Shown in pieces: positions 34,526 through 42,776 of a stretch of 64,000 bases of DNA. Position 1 is the first letter of the stretch. Each line of letters opens with the position of its first letter. The stretch covers positions 835,216 to 899,215 of the forward strand of contig NZ_BPIG01000002.1 of NCBI RefSeq assembly GCF_026003995.1, read 5' to 3'. Source of the stretch: Tepidiforma sp. GTDB lineage: Bacteria > Chloroflexota > Dehalococcoidia > Tepidiformales > Tepidiformaceae. The position numbers were made by a program, and so were the translations under genes. Under the pieces are notes generated by a model. The model was not told where the DNA came from and made no database searches. It saw nothing but the letters and a program-made list of their open reading frames with translations.

Positions 34526-35062
34526 ATGGACCGTCCCGACCCGGCCGAACGCGCCGCTTGTGCATGGTGGGCGGCGGACCGCGCCATCGCCACCTTCGAA
34601 CGGCTGTCCACCGGCTTCCACGAAGCGTCGGCCGCTAACGGCTGGCCGCGTAAAGTTCACATCGCCCACCTCGCGGACTGGAATCTCGCCTGCGCCGCCC
34701 TGCTGGAAGGTCGGCACCCGGCCGAGGCGATGGGTATCTCGGCCCGGCTCTGGCGCACTGCCGCCGAAGCCGACATCAACGCCTGGCTCGCCGCGCTCGC
34801 CATCGACCTTTCGCCCACCGAATGCATCCGGCGTTACCGGGAAAGCTGCGAACGGCTCCGCGCCGCCCTGGAGCGGCCCGCGCTGCCGCTCCGGGTCCCC
34901 TTTCGCCCCGGCGACCCCGAATTGCTCTCGCCTCTCGGCCGCGAGGCCGACTTCAGCCGGGCCCATCTCCTCGCGCACCTTGAGCCGCTGCTTCCCGACC
35001 CGCGGGGTCTCCGGCGCGACGCGTCTCGTGCGGCCCGCCGGGGGCCGCCGGCCACCGCCTGA
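34526..35062 (+). CDS. DinB-like hypothetical protein
   Basis: 178 residues from ATG 34526 (MDRPDPAERAACAWW). A KVHIAHLADWNLACAALLEGRHP segment at about 40-62 looks like the metal-His helix of the DinB/YfiT/MDMPI group, and a long helical region follows (WRTAAEADINAWLAALAI), but the C-terminal HxxxH pair is not clear, so the family call is tentative. No Shine-Dalgarno; a TACTGT ends four bases upstream of ATG. It is convergent with the metallopeptidase gene, 16 bases apart. Confidence 0.6.
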   Translation: MDRPDPAERAACAWWAADRAIATFERLSTGFHEASAANGWPRKVHIAHLADWNLACAALLEGRHPAEAMGISARLWRTAAEADINAWLAALAIDLSPTECIRRYRESCERLRAALERPALPLRVPFRPGDPELLSPLGREADFSRAHLLAHLEPLLPDPRGLRRDASRAARRGPPATA

Positions 35063-35078
35063 GCCCGGGGCCTTCAGC

Positions 35079-36446
35079 TCAGGAGCCCGGCCCGGTGGCG
35101 TCTCCGCCGCCGCCTTGCTGCCGGTTGTTCGCCAGCATCATCGCCAGCAGCCAGCTGAAGACCGCCGCCAGCGCCAGCAGCACCGCCAGCCCGAAAATCA
35201 CCAGCATCCCCCGGTCCAGCCCATCCGAGCCGCCGGCGTCCCCGCCTGCCTGCGCCGGCGCCCGCGTCGGGATGGCCGTCGGCCCGGCCTGCTGCGGCCG
35301 CTGCGTCGGGGCCGCAGTCGGCGCGGCCGTCGGCTGGGCACGCGGCGCCAGCCCGTGCTCCCGCCGGAACTCGTCTTCGAACTGCGTCATCGTCAGCCCG
35401 TACACCCGCTCGATCGCCTGGTCGTACCGCGTGCCGGCCTTGATCGTCCGCATCAGCTCCGCGAACTTCGCCGGCCCCTCCCGGTCGACGAGGAACTTCA
35501 CCATGAAGTACGCCTGCCCGTAGAACACGCCCACCAGCTGCGGATTGCTCGTCGGCACGACCATCTGGTTGAACGGGATCAGCCGGTCGGCCCTAACCGC
35601 CACCCGGAACGCGCCCTCATAGTCGCCCGGCGACGACTGCGCCAGCACGGCCGCCCCCTCATCCATCCACGCCGGCAGTTTCGCCAGCGCGCCCTGCCCC
35701 GCCACGTCGTTCAGGATGTGCCCCAGTTCGTGCCGCAGCGTATCCGTCCGGTCGTTCGAGCCGCACGGGACCGGGATCATCAGCAGGATGTCATTCGTCA
35801 CCTTCGTCCCGCAGGTCGTCACCGCCGCATCGAACCGGCCGCCCTGGCCCGGCCGCGCCGGGTTCATCTCCGCCTCGTTCGCGAAGAGGATGACCTTCAC
35901 CGGCAGCGTCGTCAGTTCGATGCCGTACAGCTGCCGCCCGATCCGCTCGTACGTATCGGCGCCGGCATTCAGGTAGGCCCGCGCCAGCGTCTCCCGGTCG
36001 CCGTGGTAGTACACCACCATGAAGTCGTTCGCTACCGACTGCCACTGCCGGTCCGGCGGCAGGTAGAGGAACTGCTGCTCCTCGCTCCGCGCGACCTGCC
36101 CGTCCGCCGTCGTCACTTCCCAGTAGTAGGTGAACTCCGAGCCGACCGGGATGTAGTTCTGCCCGGTGTTGACCAGCAGCTCCACCTCCGCCGTCAGCGT
36201 CCGCGCCGGCGCGAGGTCCTTCGGCTTGTCCAGCGCCCGCGTGCCGCGCCCCTTGATGGCGTAGTGGAGCGTCGCGTCGGTGATGTCGGTATCCGCCCGC
36301 GCCGTCACGCGGAAGGTCAGCGCGCGCGGGTAGCCGTTCTCCACGCTGACCGATTCGATGACCGCTGCGGCCCGCGCCGGAGCGCTGCCCGGGCCCAGCA
36401 GCCCCAGCGCTACCAGCGTCAGCGCGGCCGCCGCCGCCAGCCTCAT
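35079..36446 (-). CDS. Exported, C-terminally anchored zinc metallopeptidase (MA clan)
   Basis: 455 residues. A signal peptide (1-26) is followed by a beta-rich domain (27-130) and a gluzincin-type peptidase domain: HELGH at about residue 242 and WMDEGAA (about 262) giving the third, glutamate, zinc ligand. A Pro/Thr/Ala linker (about 370-410) leads to a single membrane helix (MLVIFGLAVLLALAAVFSWLL) and a short tail, so the enzyme should face outside. The catalytic set is complete, the substrate unknown. ATG overlaps the prfB stop (ATGA), making it last in the lipid/prfB operon. Confidence 0.85.
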   Translation of the reverse strand: MRLAAAAALTLVALGLLGPGSAPARAAAVIESVSVENGYPRALTFRVTARADTDITDATLHYAIKGRGTRALDKPKDLAPARTLTAEVELLVNTGQNYIPVGSEFTYYWEVTTADGQVARSEEQQFLYLPPDRQWQSVANDFMVVYYHGDRETLARAYLNAGADTYERIGRQLYGIELTTLPVKVILFANEAEMNPARPGQGGRFDAAVTTCGTKVTNDILLMIPVPCGSNDRTDTLRHELGHILNDVAGQGALAKLPAWMDEGAAVLAQSSPGDYEGAFRVAVRADRLIPFNQMVVPTSNPQLVGVFYGQAYFMVKFLVDREGPAKFAELMRTIKAGTRYDQAIERVYGLTMTQFEDEFRREHGLAPRAQPTAAPTAAPTQRPQQAGPTAIPTRAPAQAGGDAGGSDGLDRGMLVIFGLAVLLALAAVFSWLLAMMLANNRQQGGGGDATGPGS

Positions 36447-37550
36447 GCCTCCTCCTGCCCGACCTGCGCCCGCAGATACGCCTCGATGAACGGGTCGATC
36501 TCCCCGTCCAGCACGGCCGTCGTGTCCGACGTCTCGTACCCGGTGCGCAGGTCCTTCACCAGCTTATACGGGTGCAGCACATAATTGCGGACCTGGCTCC
36601 CGAACGAAACATCCACGTGCTCGCCCTTCAGCCGCGCCTTTTCTTCTTCTTGACGGTTCAGCTCCAGCTCCAGCAGCCGTGCTTCGAGCACCTTCATCGC
36701 GCTCTCTTTGTTCTGCGCCTGCGACCGCTCGTTCTGGCAGGTCACCACGATCCCCGTCGGGATGTGCGTGATCCGCACCGCCGTCGAGTTCTTCTGCACG
36801 TTCTGGCCGCCCGCCCCGCTCGAACGGAAGACGTCGATCCGGAGATCGTCAGGGTTGATCTCGATCTCCCCGACCTCGTCGACCTCCGGCATCACCTCCA
36901 CCTTCGCGAAGCTCGTCTGCCGCGTCGCCGCCGAGTTGAACGGCGAAAGCCGCACCAGCCGGTGAACCCCGCGCTCGCTCTTCAGGTAGCCGTAGGCGTA
37001 CGGTCCGCGCACTTCGATGGTCGCGCTCTTGATGCCCGCCTCTTCGCCTTCCGTCAGGTCGAGGATTTCGGCCTCGAAGCCTTTCCGCTCCGCCCAGCGG
37101 AGGTACATCCGCAGCAGCATCTCCGCCCAGTCCTGCGAATCCGTGCCGCCCGCGCCCGCGTGCACCGCGAGGATGGCGTTCCGCATGTCGTACGGCCCCG
37201 AAAGCTGGAGCTGGAACTCCAGCCGTCCGAGCTCCTGCTCGATGGCGTCGAGCTCCTTCGCCGCATCGGCCGCCGTCGCCTCGTCGCCCTCCGCGAGCGC
37301 GAGCTCGATGAGCTCCGCCGCATCCCGGGCGCGCCGCTCCAGCCCGCGCCACGTTTCGACACGCTCCCGCCGCGCGGCGAGCTCCTGCATCACCTTCCGC
37401 GCCGCGGCCGCGTCGTCCCAGAAGCCGGGTTCGAGGGTTTGCTGTTCGAGTTCTGCTACGCGAGCTTCATCCCTGGCGAGGTCAAAGACGCACCAGGAGG
37501 TCAGAGATCCGGTCCGAAAGCTCGCGCGCGCGCGCCTGCAGTTCGTTCAT
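36443..37550 (-). CDS. prfB: Peptide chain release factor 2, programmed +1 frameshift
   Basis: Terminates translation at UGA and UAA. The first frame starts at ATG 37550 (MNELQARAREL) and meets an in-frame TGA after 22 codons at 37484-37482. The site is CTT TGA C, the universal prfB slip; moving +1 continues DLARDEARVAELEQQ and gives 368 residues with HAGAGGTDSQDW, the SPFNSAATRQ-type segment and GGQNVQKN. The GGQ motif is intact. The usual AGGGGG upstream is absent, but GGTG ends three bases before CTT and can pair with the anti-Shine-Dalgarno. This autoregulates RF2 by UGA recognition. Confidence 0.95.
37481..37487 (-). promoter_or_regulatory. prfB programmed +1 frameshift site
   Basis: CTTTGAC read on the minus strand. 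The zero-frame TGA and the downstream +1 frame both match RF2 genes of many bacteria. No other indel is needed to join the two parts. Confidence 0.92.
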
Positions 37551-37590
37551 ACGCGCATCCTCGCACGCCCCGGCCCCACGATCGAGCCGC

Positions 37591-38184
37591 TCAGCGGCCG
37601 CCGTCGGCCCGGAGCGCCCGGGTCAGCATCCACGCCCGCTGCAGCGCCGTCAGGTTCGAAAGCACGGCGAGGATGACCATCGCGGCCGTCAGCCAGCCCA
37701 GCAGCAGCCCGACCCCCAGCACCGCCACCCGCTCCTGCCGCCGGAACAGCCCCTCCCGCATCGGCACACCTTCCACCTCCGCCCGCGCCCGGAGGTAGCT
37801 CACGGCCACGCTGCCGAGCAGCGCCGCGTACGCCGCGCCGACCTGCCACTCCTGCCCCCGTGCGGCGAAATACCACGCGCACGCCGCCAGCACGACGGCC
37901 TCGCTCGCCCGGTCCAGCACCGCATCGAACACCGCACCGAACGGGCTCGCCTTCCCCGTCGCCCGCGCCACCGCCCCGTCCACCAGGTCGAGCGCCGAGA
38001 ACACGAGGTACACGATGCCCGCTGCCAGCAGGCTCCCCCGCGCCACCAGCACCGCCGCCGCGGCGTTCCCGGCCGCCCCGGCCATCGAGACCATGTTGGG
38101 GGTAATCCCGAGCCCGCCGACGGTCCGCCCGATGGCGTCCTGCACGCCCTTCGGCAGCCGGGTGGGCAGCAGCGTCACGCCCAT
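37591..38184 (-). CDS. CDP-alcohol phosphatidyltransferase, likely PIP-synthase-like
   Basis: 197 residues with several membrane segments. The family signature D-G-x2-A-R-x8-G-x3-D-x3-D is complete in VDGAVARATG...FGAVFDAVLDR (about 70-94). The enzyme transfers a phosphatidyl group from CDP-diacylglycerol to an alcohol. In mycobacteria the inositol-phosphate synthase gene pgsA lies with an acyltransferase and pimA; the same set is found here, so inositol phosphate is the likely acceptor, by analogy only. ATG overlaps the glycosyltransferase stop (ATGA). Confidence 0.88.
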   Translation of the reverse strand: MGVTLLPTRLPKGVQDAIGRTVGGLGITPNMVSMAGAAGNAAAAVLVARGSLLAAGIVYLVFSALDLVDGAVARATGKASPFGAVFDAVLDRASEAVVLAACAWYFAARGQEWQVGAAYAALLGSVAVSYLRARAEVEGVPMREGLFRRQERVAVLGVGLLLGWLTAAMVILAVLSNLTALQRAWMLTRALRADGGR

Positions 38185-39341
38185 CAGCGGCCCGGCCCCG
38201 CCAGCTGCGCCGCCCGCCGGGCCCGCGTCTCCGCCACCTGCTCCCGTTCGTACAGCAGCCGCTCGTAGTACGACATCACCCGGTGGGCGACGTTGTCCCA
38301 GCTATAGTGCCGCGCCAGCTCCCGGCCGCGGGCGCTCAGCGCCTCCCGAAGCGCCGGGTTCCGCAGCAGCCGCAGGATGCCCTCGGCGATCGCGTCCGGA
38401 TCCTTCGGCCGGACGAGCAGTCCCTCCATCTCGTGCGTCATCACCCCGGCGAAGCCTTCGATGTTGCTCGCCACCACGGCATCGCCCGCCGCCAGCGCCT
38501 CCAGCAGCACGTACCCCTGGCTCTCGTTCCCCGTGTTCGGCGCGCAGAACACGGTGCAGCTCCGGTGGTAGCGCGGCAGGTCGGCATACGGCACGTTCGG
38601 CCGGAATACGACGTCCGGGAACGGCGCCATCACCCGCTCGAACCGCGTGAAATCCCCCGCCCCGACCACGATCAGCCGCGTGTCCGGTTCCACCTGCCGG
38701 ATGCGCAGGTACGCCCGCAGCAGGTAGGTCAGCCCCTTCCGCTTCTCCGGCCGGCCCACGAAGAGGATGTTCTTCTTCCCGTCCATGAACTCCGGGAACG
38801 GCTCCGCCGGTCCCGCGAAATGCTCGTAGTCGATCCCGTTCGGGATGATGTTGAAGTAGCCCGGGAAGTAGCGGCTCACCAGCTTCACCGCCGCCGGCGA
38901 CACCGCGATCTTCCCCTCGATCTTCCGGAACCACCGGCGCGTCAGCGGCGTCGTGTACCCGTAGAACCGGTTGCCGCCCTCCTTCGCCGCGTGGAACGTC
39001 CCCACGTTCACCGCCTTCGAATACCGCAGGAAGTGGTACGGCAGCAGCGGCATGAGCGGCTCGTGCAGGTGCACCACATCGAACCGGTGCTCCTGCAGCA
39101 CCCGCTTCACCTCCGGCGACTTCCACGAGAACGTGATGCGCGCCACGGAGCCGCTCACCCGCATCGAAAACGGCCGCCCCATCACGTGGATCTCGTCCCG
39201 CACGCGCCCCGGCTCCGAGGCCGGCGCGAAGATGATGACCTCGTGCCCCCACGCCCGGAACGACGCCGCGAGGTGCCGGATGTGCGTCTTCACGCCGCCT
39301 TCGACGCACCAGTCGTACGGGCTGACGAGCGCGATCTTCAC
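38184..39341 (-). CDS. GT4 glycosyltransferase, PimA-like
   Basis: 385 residues from GTG 39341 (KIALVSPYDWCVEGGVKTHI). Its N-terminal domain has GGVKTHIRHLA and VVHLHEPLMPLLPY; the C-terminal domain holds the donor site GRPEKRKGLTYLL and the E-x7-E-like NESQGYVLLEALA. These match phosphatidylinositol mannosyltransferases (PimA) and related GT4 enzymes that use GDP-mannose. Its context (CDP-alcohol transferase, two acyltransferases) supports glycolipid synthesis at the cytoplasmic membrane face. The sugar donor is not proven. Start overlaps the PHP stop by four bases (GTGA). Confidence 0.88.
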   Translation of the reverse strand: MKIALVSPYDWCVEGGVKTHIRHLAASFRAWGHEVIIFAPASEPGRVRDEIHVMGRPFSMRVSGSVARITFSWKSPEVKRVLQEHRFDVVHLHEPLMPLLPYHFLRYSKAVNVGTFHAAKEGGNRFYGYTTPLTRRWFRKIEGKIAVSPAAVKLVSRYFPGYFNIIPNGIDYEHFAGPAEPFPEFMDGKKNILFVGRPEKRKGLTYLLRAYLRIRQVEPDTRLIVVGAGDFTRFERVMAPFPDVVFRPNVPYADLPRYHRSCTVFCAPNTGNESQGYVLLEALAAGDAVVASNIEGFAGVMTHEMEGLLVRPKDPDAIAEGILRLLRNPALREALSARGRELARHYSWDNVAHRVMSYYERLLYEREQVAETRARRAAQLAGPGR

Positions 39342-40060
39342 CGCCGGCCTCCCAGCATCCGCACCACCTTCCGCGGCGTCGCCGAATACCCCCACGCCAG
39401 CCCCAGCGCGAGCTTCGCGGGCGGCACCGCGGCCGGCGGCGTCATCGCCGCCCTCGTCGTCCCCGCCGCGATCGCCCGGCGCAGGTCGGCCGCCGTCGCC
39501 CCCGGGAACTCCGTCCAGCCGCTGCCCACGTGCTCGAGGTGGTGCGCGTCCGAGCTCCCTGTCGCCGGGAGCCCCCACCGCTCGGCGTTGAGCCGCGCGG
39601 CCTTCGCGCCGGTCCGCCGGCCGGCCGGGCTCGGGTTCGCCAGTTCGATCGCGTCGAACCCCACCCCTGCTTCGCCCCGCTGCCAGAGCGCATCCAGCGT
39701 CCGCTGCCCCACCGACCGCGTCAGCCAGCTGAGCGGGTGGGGGGCCACCGCGAGCCCGCCGGCATCGTGAATCATCGCGAGCGTCGATTCTACCCCGCGG
39801 AAGCTCGGCACGTCCCGCTCGATGAACAGCGCCAGCACGTGCCCCTGCAGCGTCGTCACCTCCGCCCCGGGGATGACCTCGAACCGGTAGCCGCGCTTCG
39901 CCGCCAGCTCCCGCGCCTCCAGCCCGCCCCGCACATCCTCGTGGTCTGTCACCGCGATCACGTCGAGGTCCGTGCAGTGCTCCACCCACGCCAGCAGCTG
40001 CTCCACCGAAGCGAAGCCGTCGCTCACGCGCGTGTGCAGGTGGAGGTCAGCCTTCCCCAC
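39338..40060 (-). CDS. PHP-domain phosphoesterase within the lipid operon
   Basis: 240 residues from GTG 40060. Motifs: ADLHLHTRVSDG (metal-binding HxH), TDHEDV, IPGAEVTT, APHPLSW and SSDAHH. The PHP active site is complete. The start overlaps the upstream acyltransferase by 14 bases and its end overlaps the PimA-like start, so it belongs to the operon; a phosphatase step in inositol or glycolipid synthesis (for example inositol-phosphate removal) is possible but unproven. It resembles the PHP gene at 1-675 in motif pattern but not closely in sequence. Confidence 0.85.
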   Translation of the reverse strand: MGKADLHLHTRVSDGFASVEQLLAWVEHCTDLDVIAVTDHEDVRGGLEARELAAKRGYRFEVIPGAEVTTLQGHVLALFIERDVPSFRGVESTLAMIHDAGGLAVAPHPLSWLTRSVGQRTLDALWQRGEAGVGFDAIELANPSPAGRRTGAKAARLNAERWGLPATGSSDAHHLEHVGSGWTEFPGATAADLRRAIAAGTTRAAMTPPAAVPPAKLALGLAWGYSATPRKVVRMLGGRR

Positions 40061-40922
40061 AGCCGTGCACCTTCCAGAAGTCTTCGAGCACCGCCCACTG
40101 GCCCGGGTCCCGCCGCAGGTGCCGCTCGAGCAGCCCCGCGAACCGCTCCACCGCGCAGCGGATGTCCGCCTCGGCATCCTCGGTCGCCGCCACCCGGAAC
40201 GGCTCCTCCACGTCGATCCGGAACTGGTCGCCCCGCTTCCGGCTCGAAAAAATCGGGATGACGAGCGCGTCCGTCCGCCGCGCCAGCTCCCACGGCCCGC
40301 GCGGCAGCCGGACCGCCCGCCCGAACAGCCGCGTGCAGACCCCGGTGTGCTGGATGTCGCGGTCCCCCATCACGCCGACCACGCCCCCATGCCGCAGCGT
40401 CTCGATGCACGCCCGCACCCCGGCGAAGTTTGCCTCGAGGAACGTCCCGCCTGCCGACGACCGCAGCTTCAGCATGTACTCCGCCCAGTCGCGCGGCTCC
40501 AGCCGCTCCACGAGCGCCACGAACGACCGCCCCCGGAACGTCAGCGCCTGGATCGCCATCTCCGCGTTCCCCGTGTGCGCACTCACGAGCAGCACCGCCC
40601 CATTCGACCGGAGCAGCTCCAGCCGCTCAACGTGGTAGATCTCCAGGTGCTCGGCTTCGAACCGGGACATCTCCCGGCGCGGCAGCGTCACGAGGTCGAG
40701 GAAGTACTCGAGCACGTGCTGCACGGCCCTGCGGCCCTCCCGGCGCGCCCGCTCCCGGTCGCCGTCGCACAGCGGGAGCAGGTTGCGCGTCACCCGCCGC
40801 CGGAGCGCCGGGTTCAGCGCCCACGTCACCCGCGCGACTGCCGGCGCGATGGCATAGAACGGTCCCGGCCAGCGCCCGGCCAGGTGGTAGGCTGCCTTCA
40901 TCGCGAGCGCCCGCCCGCTCAT
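40047..40922 (-). CDS. Lysophospholipid/lauroyl-type acyltransferase, second copy
   Basis: 291 residues from ATG 40922. LPLAT fold with the catalytic H-x4-E motif in SAHTGNAEMA (about 126-131), GDRDIQH (about 190) and a hydrophobic N-terminal segment. Such enzymes (LpxL, or PatA in PIM synthesis) move acyl chains from acyl-CoA or ACP onto lipid sugars. It follows its homologue with an ATGA overlap, suggesting two acylations at distinct positions. Confidence 0.85.
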   Translation of the reverse strand: MSGRALAMKAAYHLAGRWPGPFYAIAPAVARVTWALNPALRRRVTRNLLPLCDGDRERARREGRRAVQHVLEYFLDLVTLPRREMSRFEAEHLEIYHVERLELLRSNGAVLLVSAHTGNAEMAIQALTFRGRSFVALVERLEPRDWAEYMLKLRSSAGGTFLEANFAGVRACIETLRHGGVVGVMGDRDIQHTGVCTRLFGRAVRLPRGPWELARRTDALVIPIFSSRKRGDQFRIDVEEPFRVAATEDAEADIRCAVERFAGLLERHLRRDPGQWAVLEDFWKVHGCGEG

Positions 40923-41872
40923 GGCGCCGCCCCGGCCCCTGCGCCCTGCCCCCGCCAAAGCTCCCGGAACATGTACCACTGCTCCGGCTGCTCCCGGATG
41001 AACCGCTCGTGCGCCGACATCACCCGCTGCGTCAGCGTCCGCACGCACTCCGGCTTCGCCTCATCGCAAGGCAGAATCGAGAAGTCGCCCACCACCTCCA
41101 TCCGCCGCCCCTGCGGGTCTGAGCGCCGGAACGCCACCGGCACCAGCGCCGCGCCGGTCGCCAGCGCCAGCCGCGCCGGCCCGGCCGGCACTTCGACCGG
41201 CTCGCCGAAGAAGCTCACCTCCACGCCCTCCCCCGGCACCGGCCGGTCGATGAGCAGCGCCAGGAGCCCGTTCCGCCGCAGCGTCCGCACCATCGAGGGC
41301 CCGGCCCGCTCCAGCCGAATCACCTGCATCCCCAGCTGCTCCCGCGCGCCGAGCACCAGCTCGTCCAGCCGCGGGTCGCCGAACCCCTCCGCCACCACCG
41401 CCAGCGGGTAGCCCTTCGCCGCCGCGAACGCCGCCCCCGCGTCCCAGTTGCCGTAGTGCATGCAGACGATGACCGCGCCCCGGCCGCGCTCCAGCAGCTG
41501 GTCGAGCGCCGCGAAGGCCGCTTCGCCCTCCACCTGCGGCAGCCGGAAGCGCCCGCCATCGAGCCGCATGAAATCGACGAGATAGCGGAAATACCCCGCC
41601 AGCGAGGCGCGCCCGACCCGGTCGACGAGCTCGCGCTCCGCTGTGCCCAGCACCCGCGCGAAGTTCGCCCGCATCGCCCGGCGGCCCCGCGGCCAGCACC
41701 AGTAGGCCGCATGGCCGAGTCCCCCCGCGATCCGGTAGGCCGCCGGCGCCGGCGTCCGCCCGATCGTCGCCCGGGCTGCCCGCCACGCCCAGTACTGCAC
41801 CGCGCCGAAGTTCGGCAGGCTCGCCGTCTTCGGCAGGCTCCGCGCACGCTCAGCCCCGTTCGAATCCCCCAT
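40919..41872 (-). CDS. Lysophospholipid/lauroyl-type acyltransferase, first copy
   Basis: 317 residues from ATG 41872; an earlier ATG at 41941 would add 23 residues reaching into the divergent gene. The LPLAT H-x4-D motif is in CMHYGNWDAGA (about 145). IDRPVPGEGV and the substrate-pocket segment FGEPVEVPAGPARLA are characteristic. It is first in the minus-strand operon that runs down to 35079. PatA-like acylation of a mannosylated phosphatidylinositol is the best guess from context. It diverges from the enoyl-CoA hydratase gene with a 52-base gap. Confidence 0.85.
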   Translation of the reverse strand: MGDSNGAERARSLPKTASLPNFGAVQYWAWRAARATIGRTPAPAAYRIAGGLGHAAYWCWPRGRRAMRANFARVLGTAERELVDRVGRASLAGYFRYLVDFMRLDGGRFRLPQVEGEAAFAALDQLLERGRGAVIVCMHYGNWDAGAAFAAAKGYPLAVVAEGFGDPRLDELVLGAREQLGMQVIRLERAGPSMVRTLRRNGLLALLIDRPVPGEGVEVSFFGEPVEVPAGPARLALATGAALVPVAFRRSDPQGRRMEVVGDFSILPCDEAKPECVRTLTQRVMSAHERFIREQPEQWYMFRELWRGQGAGAGAAP

Positions 41873-41911
41873 CACGGTCAAGTGTACCCGGCCGTCACCT
41901 ACCGGCCCGTT

Positions 41912-41917
41912 TACAAT
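41912..41917 (+). promoter_or_regulatory. -10 box of the enoyl-CoA hydratase gene
   Basis: TACAAT, five of six matches, ends seven bases before ATG 41925, another leaderless arrangement. No clear -35. Confidence 0.5.
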
Positions 41918-41924
41918 CCTTTCC

Positions 41925-42776
41925 ATGGAGCTCAAGGTCACCCGCTACGCGGCCGCCGATGGCGTCGCCGTCATCACCCTCAACCGCCCCGAACGGCTCA
42001 ACGCGTGGACCGGCCGCATGCACACCGAATACCGCTGGTGCCTCCAGCAGGCCGAGGCCGACCCGGCCGTCCGCGTCATCGTCGTGACCGGCGCCGGCCG
42101 CGGCTTCTGCGCCGGCGCCGATGCCCGCGCCCTCGAGGGCCACATCGAAAAGGGCGGCTACGACCCGGGCACGCCGGCCGACCTCCCCACCCCCGGCTTC
42201 GGCGTCCGCCCCGAATTCGACCGCGACTTCGCCTACCACTTCGGGCTGGCGAAGCCGACCATCGCCGCCGTCAACGGCCCGGCGGCCGGCGTCGGTCTCG
42301 TCCTCGCCTGTTTCTGCGACATCCGCTTCGCGGCCGCCGGCGCCAAGCTCACCACGGCCCACGGCCGCCTCGGCCTGCCCGCCGAGTACGGCCTTTCGTG
42401 GCTCCTCCCCCGCCTCATCAGCCTCTCCCCGGCGATGGAGCTCCTGCTCTCCAGCCGCGTCTTCCTCGCGGAAGAAGCGGAGCGGCTCGGCCTCGTCCAC
42501 CGCGTCCTCCCGGCCGAAGAGCTGATGCCGGCCGTGCTCGACTACGCCCGCCGGCTCGCCCGCACCATCGCGCCGTCCTCCCTCCGCGAGACGCGCCGCC
42601 AGGTCTACGCCGACCTCCACCGCGACGTCGGCAGCTCCGTCGACGCGGCTCAGCGCCTGCTCGACGAGCTGACTCGCGGCCCGGACTTCCGCGAAGGCGT
42701 CGCCGCCCTCCTCGAAAAGCGCGAGCCCGACTTCCTCGCCGTCAGCCCGCCGCGCACTGCGCCGCCAGCGAACTGA
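41925..42776 (+). CDS. Enoyl-CoA hydratase/isomerase family protein
   Basis: 283 residues. Crotonase-fold motifs: VITLNRPERLNAWT, GRGFCAGADARALEG (oxyanion hole, about 62-76) and AAVNGPAAGVGLVLACFCD (about 116-134). The catalytic glutamate pair normal for hydration is hard to assign; the segment after the first glycine-rich loop has GYDPG and PAEYGLSWLLPRL, the latter as in canonical hydratases. So hydration of enoyl-CoA is likely but other crotonase reactions are possible. Its 3' end overlaps the convergent serine hydrolase by 35 bases. Confidence 0.9.
   Translation: MELKVTRYAAADGVAVITLNRPERLNAWTGRMHTEYRWCLQQAEADPAVRVIVVTGAGRGFCAGADARALEGHIEKGGYDPGTPADLPTPGFGVRPEFDRDFAYHFGLAKPTIAAVNGPAAGVGLVLACFCDIRFAAAGAKLTTAHGRLGLPAEYGLSWLLPRLISLSPAMELLLSSRVFLAEEAERLGLVHRVLPAEELMPAVLDYARRLARTIAPSSLRETRRQVYADLHRDVGSSVDAAQRLLDELTRGPDFREGVAALLEKREPDFLAVSPPRTAPPAN

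Noticed and set aside
37482..37550. Sequence error or pseudogene in prfB
   Set aside because: The break is exactly CTT TGA C after 22 codons, the known RF2 programmed frameshift.
41872..41941. ATG 41941 as the start of the first acyltransferase
   Set aside because: It would run into the divergent gene and add 23 residues unlike the family; ATG 41872 is preferred.
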